A DNA stretch of 64,000 bases from assembly GCA_001247695.2 (NCBI GenBank), contig LGRX02027831.1:33326-97325 (forward strand). The letters are read 5' to 3'. Below, piece by piece: positions 32,111 through 43,494 of this stretch. The position numbers and the translations under genes are program-made. Positions within the stretch are counted from its first letter, which is position 1. Each line of letters begins with the position of its first letter. The stretch comes from Cymbomonas tetramitiformis. Its lineage: Eukaryota > Chlorophyta > Pyramimonadophyceae > Pyramimonadales > Pyramimonadaceae. The notes under the pieces were generated by a model. It was not told the origin of the DNA. It did no database searches and saw only the letters and a list, made by a program, of their open reading frames with translations.

Positions 32111-32882
32111 ATGTTGCAAGAATTTAATTGGGCATTGGTTCGGATCTAGAAGGCGCGCCCAATGATTTTTAGTATCAATGGGACATATATTAATTACTTC
32201 GATGCTTGGTCCGGCCTGGATCCACCCAATATATCCATGGCGTTCGCATTTGCGACAAGCACCCTCAACTTTTTCAGATTGCATTTTTTGAAAATTCAAA
32301 AAGGCACAAAAAGATACGATATCTTCAATAATTTTTTGGGAATAGTATGTGCAGGCTACACCTGCGTCCATGCGATCATATCGATCTTATACACATGTCC
32401 CCATCATATTTGGGTCATACGTCATGTTGGAGTGCATATATTGGCCATCTCTAATGCTTATTAACAACCGTACACCTTTTTAGTCGGTTTTTTAGCCGGA
32501 ATGGGATAATCGGTGCAAACATGACCCATTATCCACGATGCCCGCTAGAGTGCATTCACAGTGTGGTAGGAGCGTATGGTGCTTAAACTTTTGAAGTATA
32601 TCCATAAAATGATTTTTTGAAAGCTTAACATAAGTCGTATGGGCAAGTATGTGAGCGATGTGCACTCGTTAGCTTGACGCGAAGTGAAAATTAGAAGTGC
32701 AAAAATCACAAAATCCTTATTTCACTCGGGAGTGATCACCCGCCACGGTAAACGAGAGCTCAGATGGCGACTAGAGTGTGGACTATCCAACTAAGTTTTC
32801 ATATTTGGTCATAAACTCAAGGTGTGCGACCATGAGCGGCCAACACCGCGCACCATGCAACCGCTAGGACGCTTAAAGACTA

Positions 32883-32902
32883 TGGTCCTTGTGGGAGGAC
32901 CA
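32883..32902 (+). repeat. Hairpin repeat unit, copy 3
   Basis: TGGTCCTTGTGGGAGGACCA, identical to both arms of the palindrome at 32061-32110. It folds with a 7-bp stem. Confidence 0.85.
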
Positions 32903-33081
32903 TCTTTTTTTCGACGATTTCGATAAAAAACATATCAAAAGCGCACCCTTTAAGCACGCCCCTCTAGCACACGCGTGGACGATCCTGTAGGGGAAATTAT
33001 TCAATTGACTCATAAATATGATGCCAAAAGCACGTATATGCCTCAAAGATCCATGTGGCACTCATAATAGTCATCGCGCGT

Positions 33082-33101
33082 TGGTCCTTGTGGGAGGACC
33101 A
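33082..33101 (+). repeat. Hairpin repeat unit, copy 4
   Basis: Identical 20 bases to the unit at 32883; flanks differ. Confidence 0.85.
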
Positions 33102-36100
33102 TGGATTTGGATAGTAGCCATACTGTTCAATAGCAGCCGCGTCACATATTAGGTTCGCATAGAACCGTGACAGTGGTATTCTCCGCTCAGGCGAAGAACG
33201 AGAACACGAGTGTGTGCAGCAGACTTGATATATATCGTATATAGAATTGTATACGGCGCGACATAGTTCGCATACACATATATTTCGAATATCTTCACGC
33301 ATACGACAACTTTCGCGGCAATATCGTCAGCGAACGGCGGAGTGTGCAACAATATCCTCAACGCGATCATATTCGCAGCTAACAGCATATCATCAGTGAA
33401 TAAATAGCGACAAGGTGTGCGCACGAGCGTACGAATCGTACATGTATGCTGTCATAATATCGCAGGGTTGGTACGGTATGCGAGAATCAAGCGCGCGAAC
33501 GAAAAATGATCGTCAGTATATATGATTCGCATCAAGCGCGACAGGGACGCACGAAATTTCGTTATCAGCGCATTCGCATTCGTACTGTGCGACAAACACC
33601 AGCGACAGCGACATACGCATTCATACTGTGCGAAAGAGATGTGCGACAGCGATGTTCGCAAATGTTCCGCACGAATCGTTCAGTGCGACGCACACGTACG
33701 ATGATTTTAGCTCGTTCAGTGCGACGCACGCGTGCGATGATTTTAGCTTATGCAGGGGACGCATGATTTGTGGCGCATCGGCATGCAGCGCGACATACAT
33801 ATGTGTTACGCGCAGACATAGTATGCGATCACGATGTTCATACAATAATTCGCAGATGGACATACAATACTTCGCAGTTGGACGCACAATTTTGCACAAG
33901 ATGGACATATGATGCTGCGCAGACATAATGTGTGCTATACCAATCATCAGTATACACACATATGCTGTGCAAAAATAACGATGCTATCATCATTTCACAC
34001 ACATGCTGTGGTATACACTATGCACCACTATACCATACTGTCATTATTATAACAACATGCTGCGATTGACAGTGAGTGACAAGTTATCACACTTTTGCCA
34101 CTTGTCACAGGTCATTATCACTATCACATACTGCAACTTGCTACATATATTGTAACTTGTGCACCCAATCACACTGTGATAATAATCAGTCTATCACATA
34201 AACTTAGCATACTTGCACATATACATACCAGCCTGATCACGATAACGGCTTGGCATACAATATGCATATACCAACAGTGCAACATAGATGTATATGCAGA
34301 GGATTAAAAAGTAAGGGCTTATCAGTAAACCATCGTGTAGTTCTGTTGATCGATTCGATGGCGATCTGTCCGCGCCTAACCGACCATGGGCTTGTACCCC
34401 ATGGAACCGGGGGTTTATCCAGCAATACACCTATATCACACTGCAACATGCATATCTCATATACATGCTAGATCTTGCATCAATATACCATCTAGCATAC
34501 CTGCATTGCAAGTATAGGCTATAATGAAAATCCAATTGGTATAAGGTGCCAGTCTTGGTCATTAAGACAGGAATTAGCTCAGTTATTCCTGGCGGAGGAT
34601 TTGGGATGGAATAATTGTTCTCCTGTTGATCAAGATGGAATACACACCGGAACCACTTGTGAAAATATACCAATCAACTCATCATCCATCATGACGAGAA
34701 GTGCAGGATTACAACTATACTAACTAAATTGATATGCATCATACTTGCTATATGCTGTCCAGTGGTATACAGACTAACTTGTATGATTAATCACTATCAA
34801 TTTGCTTAAGTGTACTAACTCCGGTAAGTACCTGCACAATGCACAAATCACTGACATTACTATGTATATTGACATTACACTGATTCAGTAAGTGTAAATG
34901 ATCAATTATAATATCAACATTACATGTATGATACATAGATACCATCCAACAAACACATGTGCGTGTTGGATGTCAGTGATGGCGATAGCTAAGGGAACAG
35001 GATAAATCCACATGCTGAAGGGCTGGATGGAGAATATCTCCAGACCCGAAGGCAGTATAAAGTGTTCACAAAGCAGCTGGTCACTGCTGAACACTGTCCA
35101 TACCCTTTTCACTCTATCGTTGGAGCAACATCATCATCTACATTGCATTCTGACAGTTGATTCAGTTTCGATCACTTCAATGCATGTAATAAATCTCGCA
35201 GATCAGAATTCATCTTGACAGTGATGTAGCTGATAGAGGTTATCACAGACACTGCTCTGATCGTTCGAGCTTTGTTCTGATTTACTTGGAAACTGAAGAT
35301 ATCGTTTTGATACTCTTTCAGTGCATCTCTATATGCCCAAGTAAATGGTAGATTACTATGAGCATTTGCTCAAGTTACTTAGTATCTGGATGGTAATGCC
35401 ATCCAGAGTATTGTCATAGATCCAAAGAGATAAAGCAGACCTCCAGCAGACCCATTCGTGGGTAGCCAACGCGATCAACGGCCACTGACAGGCGACGGAA
35501 CCGAGGAGTAAGTCTCGCCTTAAGCTACTGGCTAAGGTTATCTAAGGAGTTGACAGTCCTAAGTAAGTAATCAACTGACAAGTTATCACTTAAGTGACTG
35601 CAAGTCACTATTGATACACCTACATATTCGTATTAGGGTTTGGTCTATTTGTCATGGGTTTCAATCAGTAAAACCCAATATACCAAATATTGACCATACA
35701 TATATCTTCACATAACAACATGAAAAATGTCAATTTCAATTTCATGTATTCAAGTGAGATATATTGCAGAGTTGTGACAGATGTATACATCATGGTATAC
35801 ACTGAGGCTTATACACTGAGACTTATAAGTCAATAAGTGGCGAAAATAGGTGAAAATCTCACACGTTAGATTTCAAAATGAAAATTTGAGTCCATTTTTT
35901 TTCGCGGATCCAAATTTTCACCTATTAAGGTATATGGGGAAAATACCTGAGCACTTCACACCTCGTGTAACACCCTAAAATTCGTGTGCAAAAACTTAGG
36001 GGTGTAACGTACAGCTCAAAGATCACATGATAAGCAGTGACATGCTGAATGCAGTTTTGCTTCATTCCTTCAGGAAACATGCATACTACTCAATTTTGAT

Positions 36101-36262
36101 ATAAATAGGTGTTACTGATACTATGTAACACCCTAAGATCACTGCAGGTGATAAGGGTCATAGTAACCCGTAACACCCTAAAATGCCACTAAATACTGGC
36201 GAACAACACTGTATTTGGCATTAATGTCATGCTGAAATCAGCACATACATGACTGATATTTC
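33102..36262. other. AT-rich stretch without supported genes
   Basis: It contains a 36-bp tandem duplication (33679-33749, TTCAGTGCGACGCAC unit), repeated GTAACACCCTAA (near 35968, 36124 and 36170) and mostly short random frames. The right part probably includes the LTR and leader of the truncated gypsy element H, but I could not define an LTR. Confidence 0.45.
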
Positions 36263-36328
36263 GGGCAACAACCCAAGAACTGTAGGGCAACAACCCAAGA
36301 ACTGTAGGGCAACATCCCAAGAACTGTA
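36263..36328. repeat. 22-bp tandem repeat, three copies
   Basis: GGGCAACAACCCAAGAACTG unit, 36263-36284, 36285-36306 and 36307-36328; the last has one base change. Followed by AT and AC microsatellites (about 36480-36512) just before the gag start. Confidence 0.9.
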
Positions 36329-36556
36329 CAGCTGCCTCCTGTAAGGATTGCATGCTACTTGATGAGGTATTAGGCACTTGACAACTGCCTATGGTTTTCA
36401 CACTTCGTTGAGGGGGGAAGAAGGTGGAATCATGTATATATACTTCACCTCATTATATCAATGTACAAATATAATACATGTATATATATATATATATCAC
36501 ACACACACACACATCCAATTTTGAAGGTTTTGTTGGTGTGGTGTTTTGTTTTATAG

Positions 36557-38148
36557 ATGGCAGTACCAGCTATAGATGCTGATCCGTCTAATTGGTTCTT
36601 TGACATCCTGGGTTCATATGATCACTTCAGCAGATTTAAAGTACCAAAATGGTTAACTGGTTATGCTGACACTCAGACCCGGTATGATGACATAGGGTAC
36701 TTCGATGCCATCAGCAGAATGAAACCAGACATGAGTCGGTATAGAGATCCACAGACAGAGCCTCAGGAACCAGATGAGGAGTATACGGAGGATCATGCTC
36801 CGCCTGTCTTCGCAGACCCAGATGATGGCCAGATGCTCTCAGCACCAGTTCCAGCAGCACTTGTTCCCAAGGTGAAAATGAATCCACCAAAGGAATACAA
36901 AGTCGGACAGGATGCAGAGGTATGGATGGAGACAGTGGACAGATATTTTCAGTTCACATATCCAGGAGCACCAGACAAGGATCTCATCACAGTCTTTATC
37001 ACCTTCCTTCAGAATAATGACAGACATTTCTTTCATGTCGTGGCTAAAACACCTGATGCCACATATGAAAATGTCAGGAACACATTCCTGATTCCTCAGG
37101 CAGTTCGGGAATCCCCACAAGCAGCCAGTTGCCAGAAAGCATTTGATGGCACTACAGCAGGGTAACCAGACTTTCTCGGATTGCCTACGTACATTCACAT
37201 CACTGGCTTCGTTAGCATCAGTTGATTTGGAGGATGTCCTGATCAAGGATAGGTTTGTCAGCAATATGGAATCAGACCTCAGGAAACAGTTCCATCTCAG
37301 GTTCCTTACGGAAGATGAAAGGAATAACTTGTCGTGGGCAAAAACCACACAGGTTCTGCTCGACTTGAATTATGTAGTTCATTCGAAGCAGGCAGAGACC
37401 CTACATTATAGGGGACAGAAGGAACAGTCAAGAGGTCCAGCTAAGAAGGATAAGGATAAGGGTCGTGGCAACAAGCCATATGACCGTGGCAATCAGAATC
37501 GTGGCAATCAGAATCAGGCCAACCAGAATTCCCAAAAGAATAAAGGGAAAGGCAAAGGAAAAGGAAAAGGATCAGCATCATCTCCTTCCCAGTCTTGTCA
37601 GCGTTGTGGTCGTCCTGGTCACACCAAAAAGGATTGCTTCGCCACCAGCACAGCAGATGGGAAAACCATACAAGGCAATCCTCCAGCTCCCAATCCTAAT
37701 CGTTGGAATCAGAACAGAGGACAGCAGCAACAGAATAATCAGGGTGGTAAAAGTGAGTCTAACAAGCTCCTAAAAACAGTCAACACCCTGGTTAAGGAGC
37801 TTCAGAATCAGCAGAGCATCAATGCAGCAGTTGCAGCTCCAGCATCAGCTCTAGCTCCTCAGGGAAACTCTCCGGGTACCGGGCAGGTACCAGTGATGAG
37901 GACTCCCCGATAGATCAGTCTGAACATGCCACTGAAGCAAGTGGCCGGGTTGAGAGTATCTCAGAAGAAGTCCTATCCAGTCTGACACTTCAGTTCCAGC
38001 AGATTGATACTCCCTCAGATCACATCGCACAGATGCGATCACAGACAGCACAGCTGAAATCACAGAAGAAGCTGTTGTTGTATAAAGGGAAAGTATATAG
38101 ACAGAGTACTGATGTCTTGATAGATCCAGGAGCTACATCCACACTAGG
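36557..38148 (+). pseudogene. Gypsy-type gag-protease, truncated (element H)
   Basis: The frame starts at ATG 36557 (MAVPAIDADPSNWFF). Residues 110-190 carry a retrotransposon gag domain (KVGQDAEVWMETVDRYFQFT). The frame shifts near 37145 into a second frame with the rest of gag, a Lys/Gly/Gln/Asn-rich RNA-binding stretch and a standard CCHC zinc knuckle (CQRCGRPGHTKKDC). A second shift near 37890 leads to a protease start with VLIDPGATSTL, where Asp-Pro-Gly replaces the usual Asp-Thr/Ser-Gly. The sequence is then lost abruptly at 38148, before reverse transcriptase. Two shifts plus truncation make this a dead copy. Confidence 0.8.
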
Positions 38149-38154
38149 AAGGAT

Positions 38155-38480
38155 TTGTGTTAAAAACTGTTAATGATGTGTTAAAAAATGTTAATCGAGT
38201 GTTAAATAGTGTTAATGTGGAAACTGGGTGTTAATCAAGTGTTAATACGCGAAAATTTTCATAATGGGCTATATTATAGGCGGAAAAGTGTTAATGAGGT
38301 GTGAAGAAAGTGTTAACCGTTGGCGAGGGAGTGCGAGGGAGTGTTAATGGGGCAGTTCAGGAGTGTTAACGGAAGGCTGCATCTGTTAATCGCGGTATAA
38401 TCACGCTGCTGGGAATTATATTGGAGCCAGAACACACGCCTGTTTCGCCGATGCATTTGAAAAGTGTTAATACCCAGCGC
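38155..38480 (+). repeat. Cluster of 14 GTTAA motifs (mostly GTGTTAA)
   Basis: All copies are in the same orientation, 8-60 bp apart, beginning exactly where gypsy element H is cut off. Dense same-strand short motifs are typical of subterminal regions of DNA transposons, where they bind transposase. No transposase or matching end was found. Confidence 0.75.
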
Positions 38481-38934
38481 AGCCACCGCACCGTGCGTGA
38501 TGAGGGTCGATCTCCTGGCACTAGAACAATGTATTAGTTATATATTAGACCAAAACCATGCTCTGGTGACTGAAGAAAATATAATTTGGGTGTTGGGGGA
38601 CTGGAAGCAATTATACACAAGAAAATGTCCGCCTGGATCTCCCCCTGCTGTACACGTACATGTAGTCAACACCCTCGCGACGACTTGTGTCACGAGAATT
38701 TGAAATAACCTCACCCGACCGTCACGTAGTTTTCCTCAAACTTCCTTCACCCGCCTTAAACTTTCACCACGACCACTTTTCAGCTTTCTTCGACAACGCC
38801 CACTTATTCGACTGACCAACCCTCGTAGTCGCACCGTTGTGTTCTTTAATGAATCTTTTCCGTATGTCCCTTGTTATTGGCGTGTGCACTTAAGGTTTCT
38901 GCTCTTGGGAGTTTCACAGATCTGCAGACCCTTG

Positions 38935-39192
38935 GCTAGCGGAAAAACTGTTCACCAAACGACCTTTTTGACTTGACCGGCGTTTTCGTCGCGAAAAACT
39001 AACTCATGTAACCACATCATTCGTATGGTTTGAGTAATTTATCGGGAAAATGGGTTCTCACTTCGCAACCCTACGATGTAGGCTACAGTTTTTTCAGTTT
39101 GATAGTTTCTAGTGGCATTAGCTCAACTTTTAGAGCGCCAAACCAATCGGTTTGGAGGTTCTCGGTGAAAGTCCGAGATGCCACACAATAGA
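38935..39192 (+). repeat. SINE-like unit with tRNA-like 3' domain, copy 1
   Basis: A 258-bp unit repeated at 39241-39510 with over 85% identity by eye. It begins CAGACCCTT.GCTAGCGG and ends with a 73-base cloverleaf (39112-39184): a 7-bp perfect acceptor stem GTGGCAT/ATGCCAC, D-stem GCTC/GAGC, anticodon-like stem CCAAA/TTTGG with 8-base loop, T-stem CTCGG/CCGAG with loop TGAAAGT. The A-box-like part is good; the T-loop lacks TTCRA. Confidence 0.75.
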
Positions 39193-39240
39193 CTCTCTTT
39201 CACTATCTTCCCATCTTCCTCTTGAAGATACACGGTTTTT

Positions 39241-39510
39241 CAGACCCTTCGCTAGCGGGAAAAGTACTCATCGCACGACTTTTTTAACTTGACCTGCGTT
39301 TTCGTCGCGAAAAACTGACACATGTAGGGACTTCGTTCGTATGTTTTGAGTGATTTATCGGGAAAATGGGATCTTGCTTCGCAACCCTACGATGTAGGCT
39401 ACAGTTTTTTTTCAGTCTGATAGTTTCTAGTGGCATTAGCTCAACTTTTAGAGCGCCAAACCAATCGGTTTGGAGGTTCTCGGTGAAAGTCCGAGATGCC
39501 ACACAATAGA
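39241..39510 (+). repeat. SINE-like unit with tRNA-like 3' domain, copy 2
   Basis: Tandem relative of 38935-39192. Its cloverleaf at 39430-39502 is identical in all 73 bases, whereas the upstream part differs at many places. Stronger conservation of the tRNA-like part suggests that it is the functional part. Confidence 0.75.
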
Positions 39511-39762
39511 GGTGCGCTTCCTACTTTGATAGGACCGGACTTGAGGCATAGAAAGCACTAGTGTTTAACTGCATCTTGTCCATCTTAGTGCTATCTAGAT
39601 GACCTGGTAGTCTTGTGCTTACTAGGAACTTAGCAATCCGCTTGCCAAAAAGTAGCCACTTTCAAGTCAAAGCTGTGAAAACTAGCCCACCTAGAGTCTT
39701 GTGAAACCTTATTTGCTTTGTCGCTATTGGGTAAGCCCTTAACATTTTGGGTACAAAATTTG

Positions 39763-39803
39763 GTGGCACTAGCTCAAAGGTAGAGCGCCAAACCATCATG
39801 GTC
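39763..39803 (+). repeat. Partial tRNA-like unit
   Basis: GTGGCACTAGCTCAAAGGTA and GAGCGCCAAACC match the 5' half of the cloverleaves at 39112 and 39430; the 3' half is missing. Confidence 0.6.
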
Positions 39804-40357
39804 CCTCTTGAAAGTTACTCAATTTTTCGCTCTACAATATTGGCTACTGAATTTCCGGTTTGGTTTGGTTGTTTCTTGTGGCATAGATAAACCGAAAGAA
39901 TATGAAGTGAGCATATGGGCAAGACAAATAAAGACGAGAACCTGTTTAAGCTAACTTTGAAGAGTATTCAACACTAACAGCTGAGTTAGTACACAGTACC
40001 AACTGTACCAAAGTTAGCACACTACCAAAGTATATCTGTCACGTCTGTCACCAGCTGGACAAACCCGGCGCGGTACCATGAGAAGCCGGCGTTTGTTACA
40101 GCTGTCGCAAACGCGTGCACATGATGGGACGAATACTGCCGGACCCGAGCAACCTCAACACTCGCGGATATACATAAACTCGTCTTTAACATTCACTTGT
40201 GTCGGTAATTATCCAGGCAAACTTAACACAGCACAAGATCGTGGAGCTACAATTTTTTTGAAATTCTGATATTCTGAGATCGAATGCTAAGCTCTTATAT
40301 GCAAGCCCAGATTTCCAACATCCCCCATCTGTAGCTGCTGCCTGCAGTAGCACAGAC

Positions 40358-40493
40358 TCAAATATGGGCTTGTTCAGCATACTGGGTCGTATCACCATCT
40401 GCCATGAACTTGCCCAAACTGAAAGTGAACATACCAATGCCTTCACCTTCTCCACCCTGTAACATCCTGGCTCTGACCAGCGGGTTCTTGAAC
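40358..40493 (-). pseudogene. 3' end of the PHD/methyltransferase-like gene split by element I
   Basis: Read leftward from the target duplication, this continues the frame that stops being host sequence at 54618, for about 45 codons up to a TGA at 40358-40360. The phase fits if element I and one copy of the 5-bp duplication are removed. It is the C-terminus of the gene whose larger part is at 54618-55649. Confidence 0.7.
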
Positions 40494-41179
40494 TGTGCCC
40501 AGAGGCACAGCGTGAGCCGATATGCCTATGCGTCCGTATGTGTGTCATCGGGGGTAATCTGGGATTGGCACGATGACAGTGAAATTGGGCTTGAAATCAC
40601 GATGAGAATGAATACCAGATGTCCGGGGTATGACAGTATGACACTATGACAGTATGACAGTATGACACTATAGTAGTATGACAGTACTGTGGGGGGTGTC
40701 ATCGTGGAACTCAGTCAGACCCTCGAAGAATGGTCAGATTCGCATCGGGGTTGAAAAGACAATGAAATCGAATATCAGATATCAAGGTTATGACAGTATG
40801 ACAGTATGACGCTATGACAGTATGACAGTATGACAGTACAGTAGTATGACAGTACTGTGGGGCAGTCATCGTGTCAGTCTGTCGGCATAACATCTGAATC
40901 GAGAATGACGAATCGGAATTAGAAATGAGATCGGATCGGGAATTGAACGTTGAGCCGAAGTGTGACATCGGCTGTCGAGTGGTTGACCCTGCAACCTGAG
41001 TGACGAGTGAATAAGTGGAGCACTTGAGAAGTGTTTAGCCTTCAGAACTCGGAACCGAATTATCGTTTGTACCTCAATCTGGCCCTGATCCAGTATATTA
41101 TAAAAATCCGAATTGTGTACCTTTGCACGTTCAATCAAAAACATATCTCCGAGCATCTGTCGTAGTGCCCACGGGCACA
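40494..41179 (+). repeat. 5' LTR of element I
   Basis: 686 bp with internal arrays of the octamer TATGACAG (40629-40690 and 40788-40860) and two copies of a block around GTATGACAGTACTGTGGGG. Differs from the 3' LTR at three places. Confidence 0.97.
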
Positions 41180-41181
41180 TT

Positions 41182-41193
41182 TGGTATCAGTGT
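41182..41193 (+). promoter_or_regulatory. Primer-binding site (tRNA-iMet)
   Basis: TGGTATCAG lies two bases after the 5' LTR. This is the standard complement of the 3' end of initiator tRNA-Met (TGGTATCAGAGC); nine bases match. Confidence 0.8.
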
Positions 41194-41962
41194 GCTGCGA
41201 ATTCGCCCCTGCGCAACTCGCCCACGGACCTATTGGAACTTTCGTTGTAATACAGGGGGAGAGCTGTACTTCCGGCTATACGTGCGCAAAATTTGCCTCT
41301 GTAAGTACATTTTTTTTCGTATACAACGGCCGTATTCTCTGGGAAATATCTTCAAAACGTCATATTTCAGCTCCTTAACACTGGGGGCTCAAACTGGCTC
41401 AGAAACCCAAGCATTCGTTTTCCGATCTTAAACCCGAAGTCCGTCCCAGGCCACAAACGACCGTCAGGGAGCACCCTGAAGGGTTTCCCCGGTCTACAGT
41501 AGCCAAGAAAACCATATAGCTTACCTTTCAGAGCCCCAAAAAGGCGAAAAACCGCCCAAAACAGCCAAAAATAGCCGTTTTTGACAGTTTCCAGCCTACC
41601 CCAAAACCTCTCCCAGTAGCCCCCACCACCGAAAAACCCCTCCTTAGACCCCATAGAACAGCCTAGAAACCCCTGATACCGCCCTCACGGCCATCAGCAG
41701 CGGGGAAAGCTCCACCAAACAGCGCTTTCAGCAGTTCCTGGACGTTTCTGGCAGCTCTTCAGCACCTCCTGGTATCCTCCAGCAGTGCCCTGACTGGAGC
41801 TTTTTTGGGACCTACGGAGCATAAATACCGTCTGGGACTTTACTGGACCTCTGCATTGGACCTGGCACCCTTCCTTTCGTTGCTGCTTGACCCTTGCTCG
41901 CGCGCCTAGGCACTCAAAAATCGTGTCGCGGAGCCCTGGCCAAATTTTGAGTTCGCTGGTGT
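41194..41962 (+). other. Leader of element I
   Basis: About 770 bp between primer-binding site and first ATG-led ORF. Pyrimidine-rich in its second half (CCCC-rich near 41590-41640). No gene seen; it may contain packaging and translation signals. Confidence 0.6.
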
Positions 41963-42139
41963 ATGGCAGTACCCCCAGACCCAGACAAATGCAGAAGAGC
42001 GTGGTGGAAGCAAGGACCTATTAAGTGGGTATTCCCTCCAGACCCTACCTACCCACCAGCAGGCGCTTTCTGGCAGAGCGGTTTCAGCGGTCCTCCTTCC
42101 CCCTCTTCCTCTGACGACGAAGAGGAGAACAGCGACTGA
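41963..42139 (+). CDS. Small Pro-rich ORF with acidic tail, upstream of gag
   Basis: 58 codons from ATG 41963 (MAVPPDPDKCRRAWW) to TGA 42137-42139. It is rich in Pro and Trp and ends SSSDDEEENSD. A second frame ending 42377, open back through this ORF but without its own ATG, also ends in Pro/Ser and an acidic tail (ESDIDEDETD). No family recognised. The shared MAVP start with the gag of element H (36557) hints at a gag N-terminal piece, but this is weak. Confidence 0.35.
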   Translation: MAVPPDPDKCRRAWWKQGPIKWVFPPDPTYPPAGAFWQSGFSGPPSPSSSDDEEENSD

Positions 42140-42462
42140 ACGCCTGGGCAGAGCCAAGCTGGCTATCCCACCAGTGTATCACAATTTCGTGTGGCATCAG
42201 GTTGGAAACTACCACTTCCACTACCCGCACACCCAAGACCTAACAGCCTTCCCCGCGCTCCCTGGTTCATTCCCAATACAAGTGATCGACGAGTGGCCTT
42301 GGGTCCCCCCATCTCCACCTGGAAGCCCCGCTCCTTCGCCTCCAGAGAGTGACATCGACGAGGACGAGACTGATTAAATAAAAAGGCGAGCACTCACTAC
42401 TTTTGCTCACCTGTGGCTATTGCCACACCCAGTCTGTGAACTCAACCAGCTCAGCAGTCAGA

Positions 42463-43494
42463 ATGTCACAGCAGACATCAGAATCCTTTCCCAGCATGGG
42501 TGTCAGCGCAGAGTCGTTACACCACCCACTGTTCTCCCCCATCACCTTCCCATCTCCTACCACATACGCTTCCGCTCACCCCCTTCCACATCCAGGCACC
42601 ACCATGCCCTACACTGCGGTGCCCCGCCCATATACCATGCCGGATGGCACCCCCGCACAGGCTGTATGGAACGGCGTCAATTGGGTACTGCCCCAATCAG
42701 CGCCCCTCGCTGGGGGAGTGTCACCAGTGCCGTTCACACTGGGAACCCACCACCCCATGGGCTCATATCCCACACCATTCCAACAACAGCTGCAGCAACA
42801 GCAGCAGTGGCTCGCGTACCAGCAGCAGCAACAGCAGTGGCTTCAGCAGCAGTCACTGGAACCGATGCAGCAGCAGTTACAGCAGCAGCAGTTACAGCAG
42901 CAGCAGCAGCAGCAGCAGCAACAGCGGCCGCAGCCGCAACAACAGTCACAGCAGCCCCATCAGCTGGTACCAGCTACCTCCGCGCTTCATGACTCTGGTG
43001 CGGATCTCTCACCGCTGCAGCACTTCATCAGTATCGGCGCCGCAGCCCTGCCAGATCCTCTGCAGGTACCCCTTGACAGCGGAGCTCAGCAGAGCGCCTC
43101 GGGCGGGGCCCAGCTCTTGGTACGCCATCTCCCCGCGGTGGCAGCAGCCTCAGAGACCCGCCGGAGTCGACGCTCCCGAAGAGTATCCTCGGGCCCCGCG
43201 ACGCACGGCCGGCACATTCCGGGTCTGAGCCATGCATCTGATCACTCCGACCCCGAGTCCGGCACGGACGTCAGCCGCACCAGCACGGGGACCAGGGGCA
43301 GCCGAAGCACGCAGGCACGGGCTGAGCGCAGCAGGGAAGATATCTTCCTGGGATTGGCCGGCCCGGGGCCGTATCACGGAGGCCCGGGCCGAAGGCGGGC
43401 CGAAGGAAAAGTTGCGGATGGGCCGAGTCGCATTGAGGGGAAAATCGATAAATTTCCAAAATTTTATCGATTTTTGACAAATTGTCATACCTAA
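42463..43494 (+). CDS. Gln-rich N-terminal part of gag of element I
   Basis: First ATG at 42463 (MSQQTSESFPSMGVS); the frame is open slightly further up. Residues about 105-170 are an almost pure Gln tract encoded by CAG/CAA repeats (42780-42960), followed by Ser/Arg-rich sequence. The frame runs into an inserted 250-bp segment at 43346 and stops in it at 43494. Low complexity makes function hard to read; its position argues for the N-terminal region of gag. Confidence 0.5.
   Translation: MSQQTSESFPSMGVSAESLHHPLFSPITFPSPTTYASAHPLPHPGTTMPYTAVPRPYTMPDGTPAQAVWNGVNWVLPQSAPLAGGVSPVPFTLGTHHPMGSYPTPFQQQLQQQQQWLAYQQQQQQWLQQQSLEPMQQQLQQQQLQQQQQQQQQQRPQPQQQSQQPHQLVPATSALHDSGADLSPLQHFISIGAAALPDPLQVPLDSGAQQSASGGAQLLVRHLPAVAAASETRRSRRSRRVSSGPATHGRHIPGLSHASDHSDPESGTDVSRTSTGTRGSRSTQARAERSREDIFLGLAGPGPYHGGPGRRRAEGKVADGPSRIEGKIDKFPKFYRFLTNCHT

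Noticed and set aside
39112..39184. Functional tRNA gene (also 39430-39502)
   Set aside because: The anticodon loop has eight bases, position 33 is not T and the T-loop is TGAAAGT, not TTCRANY. A tRNA-like repeat is the better name.
42780..42960. CAG-repeat expansion locus of a host gene
   Set aside because: The tract lies in the gag frame of retrotransposon I, not in a host gene.
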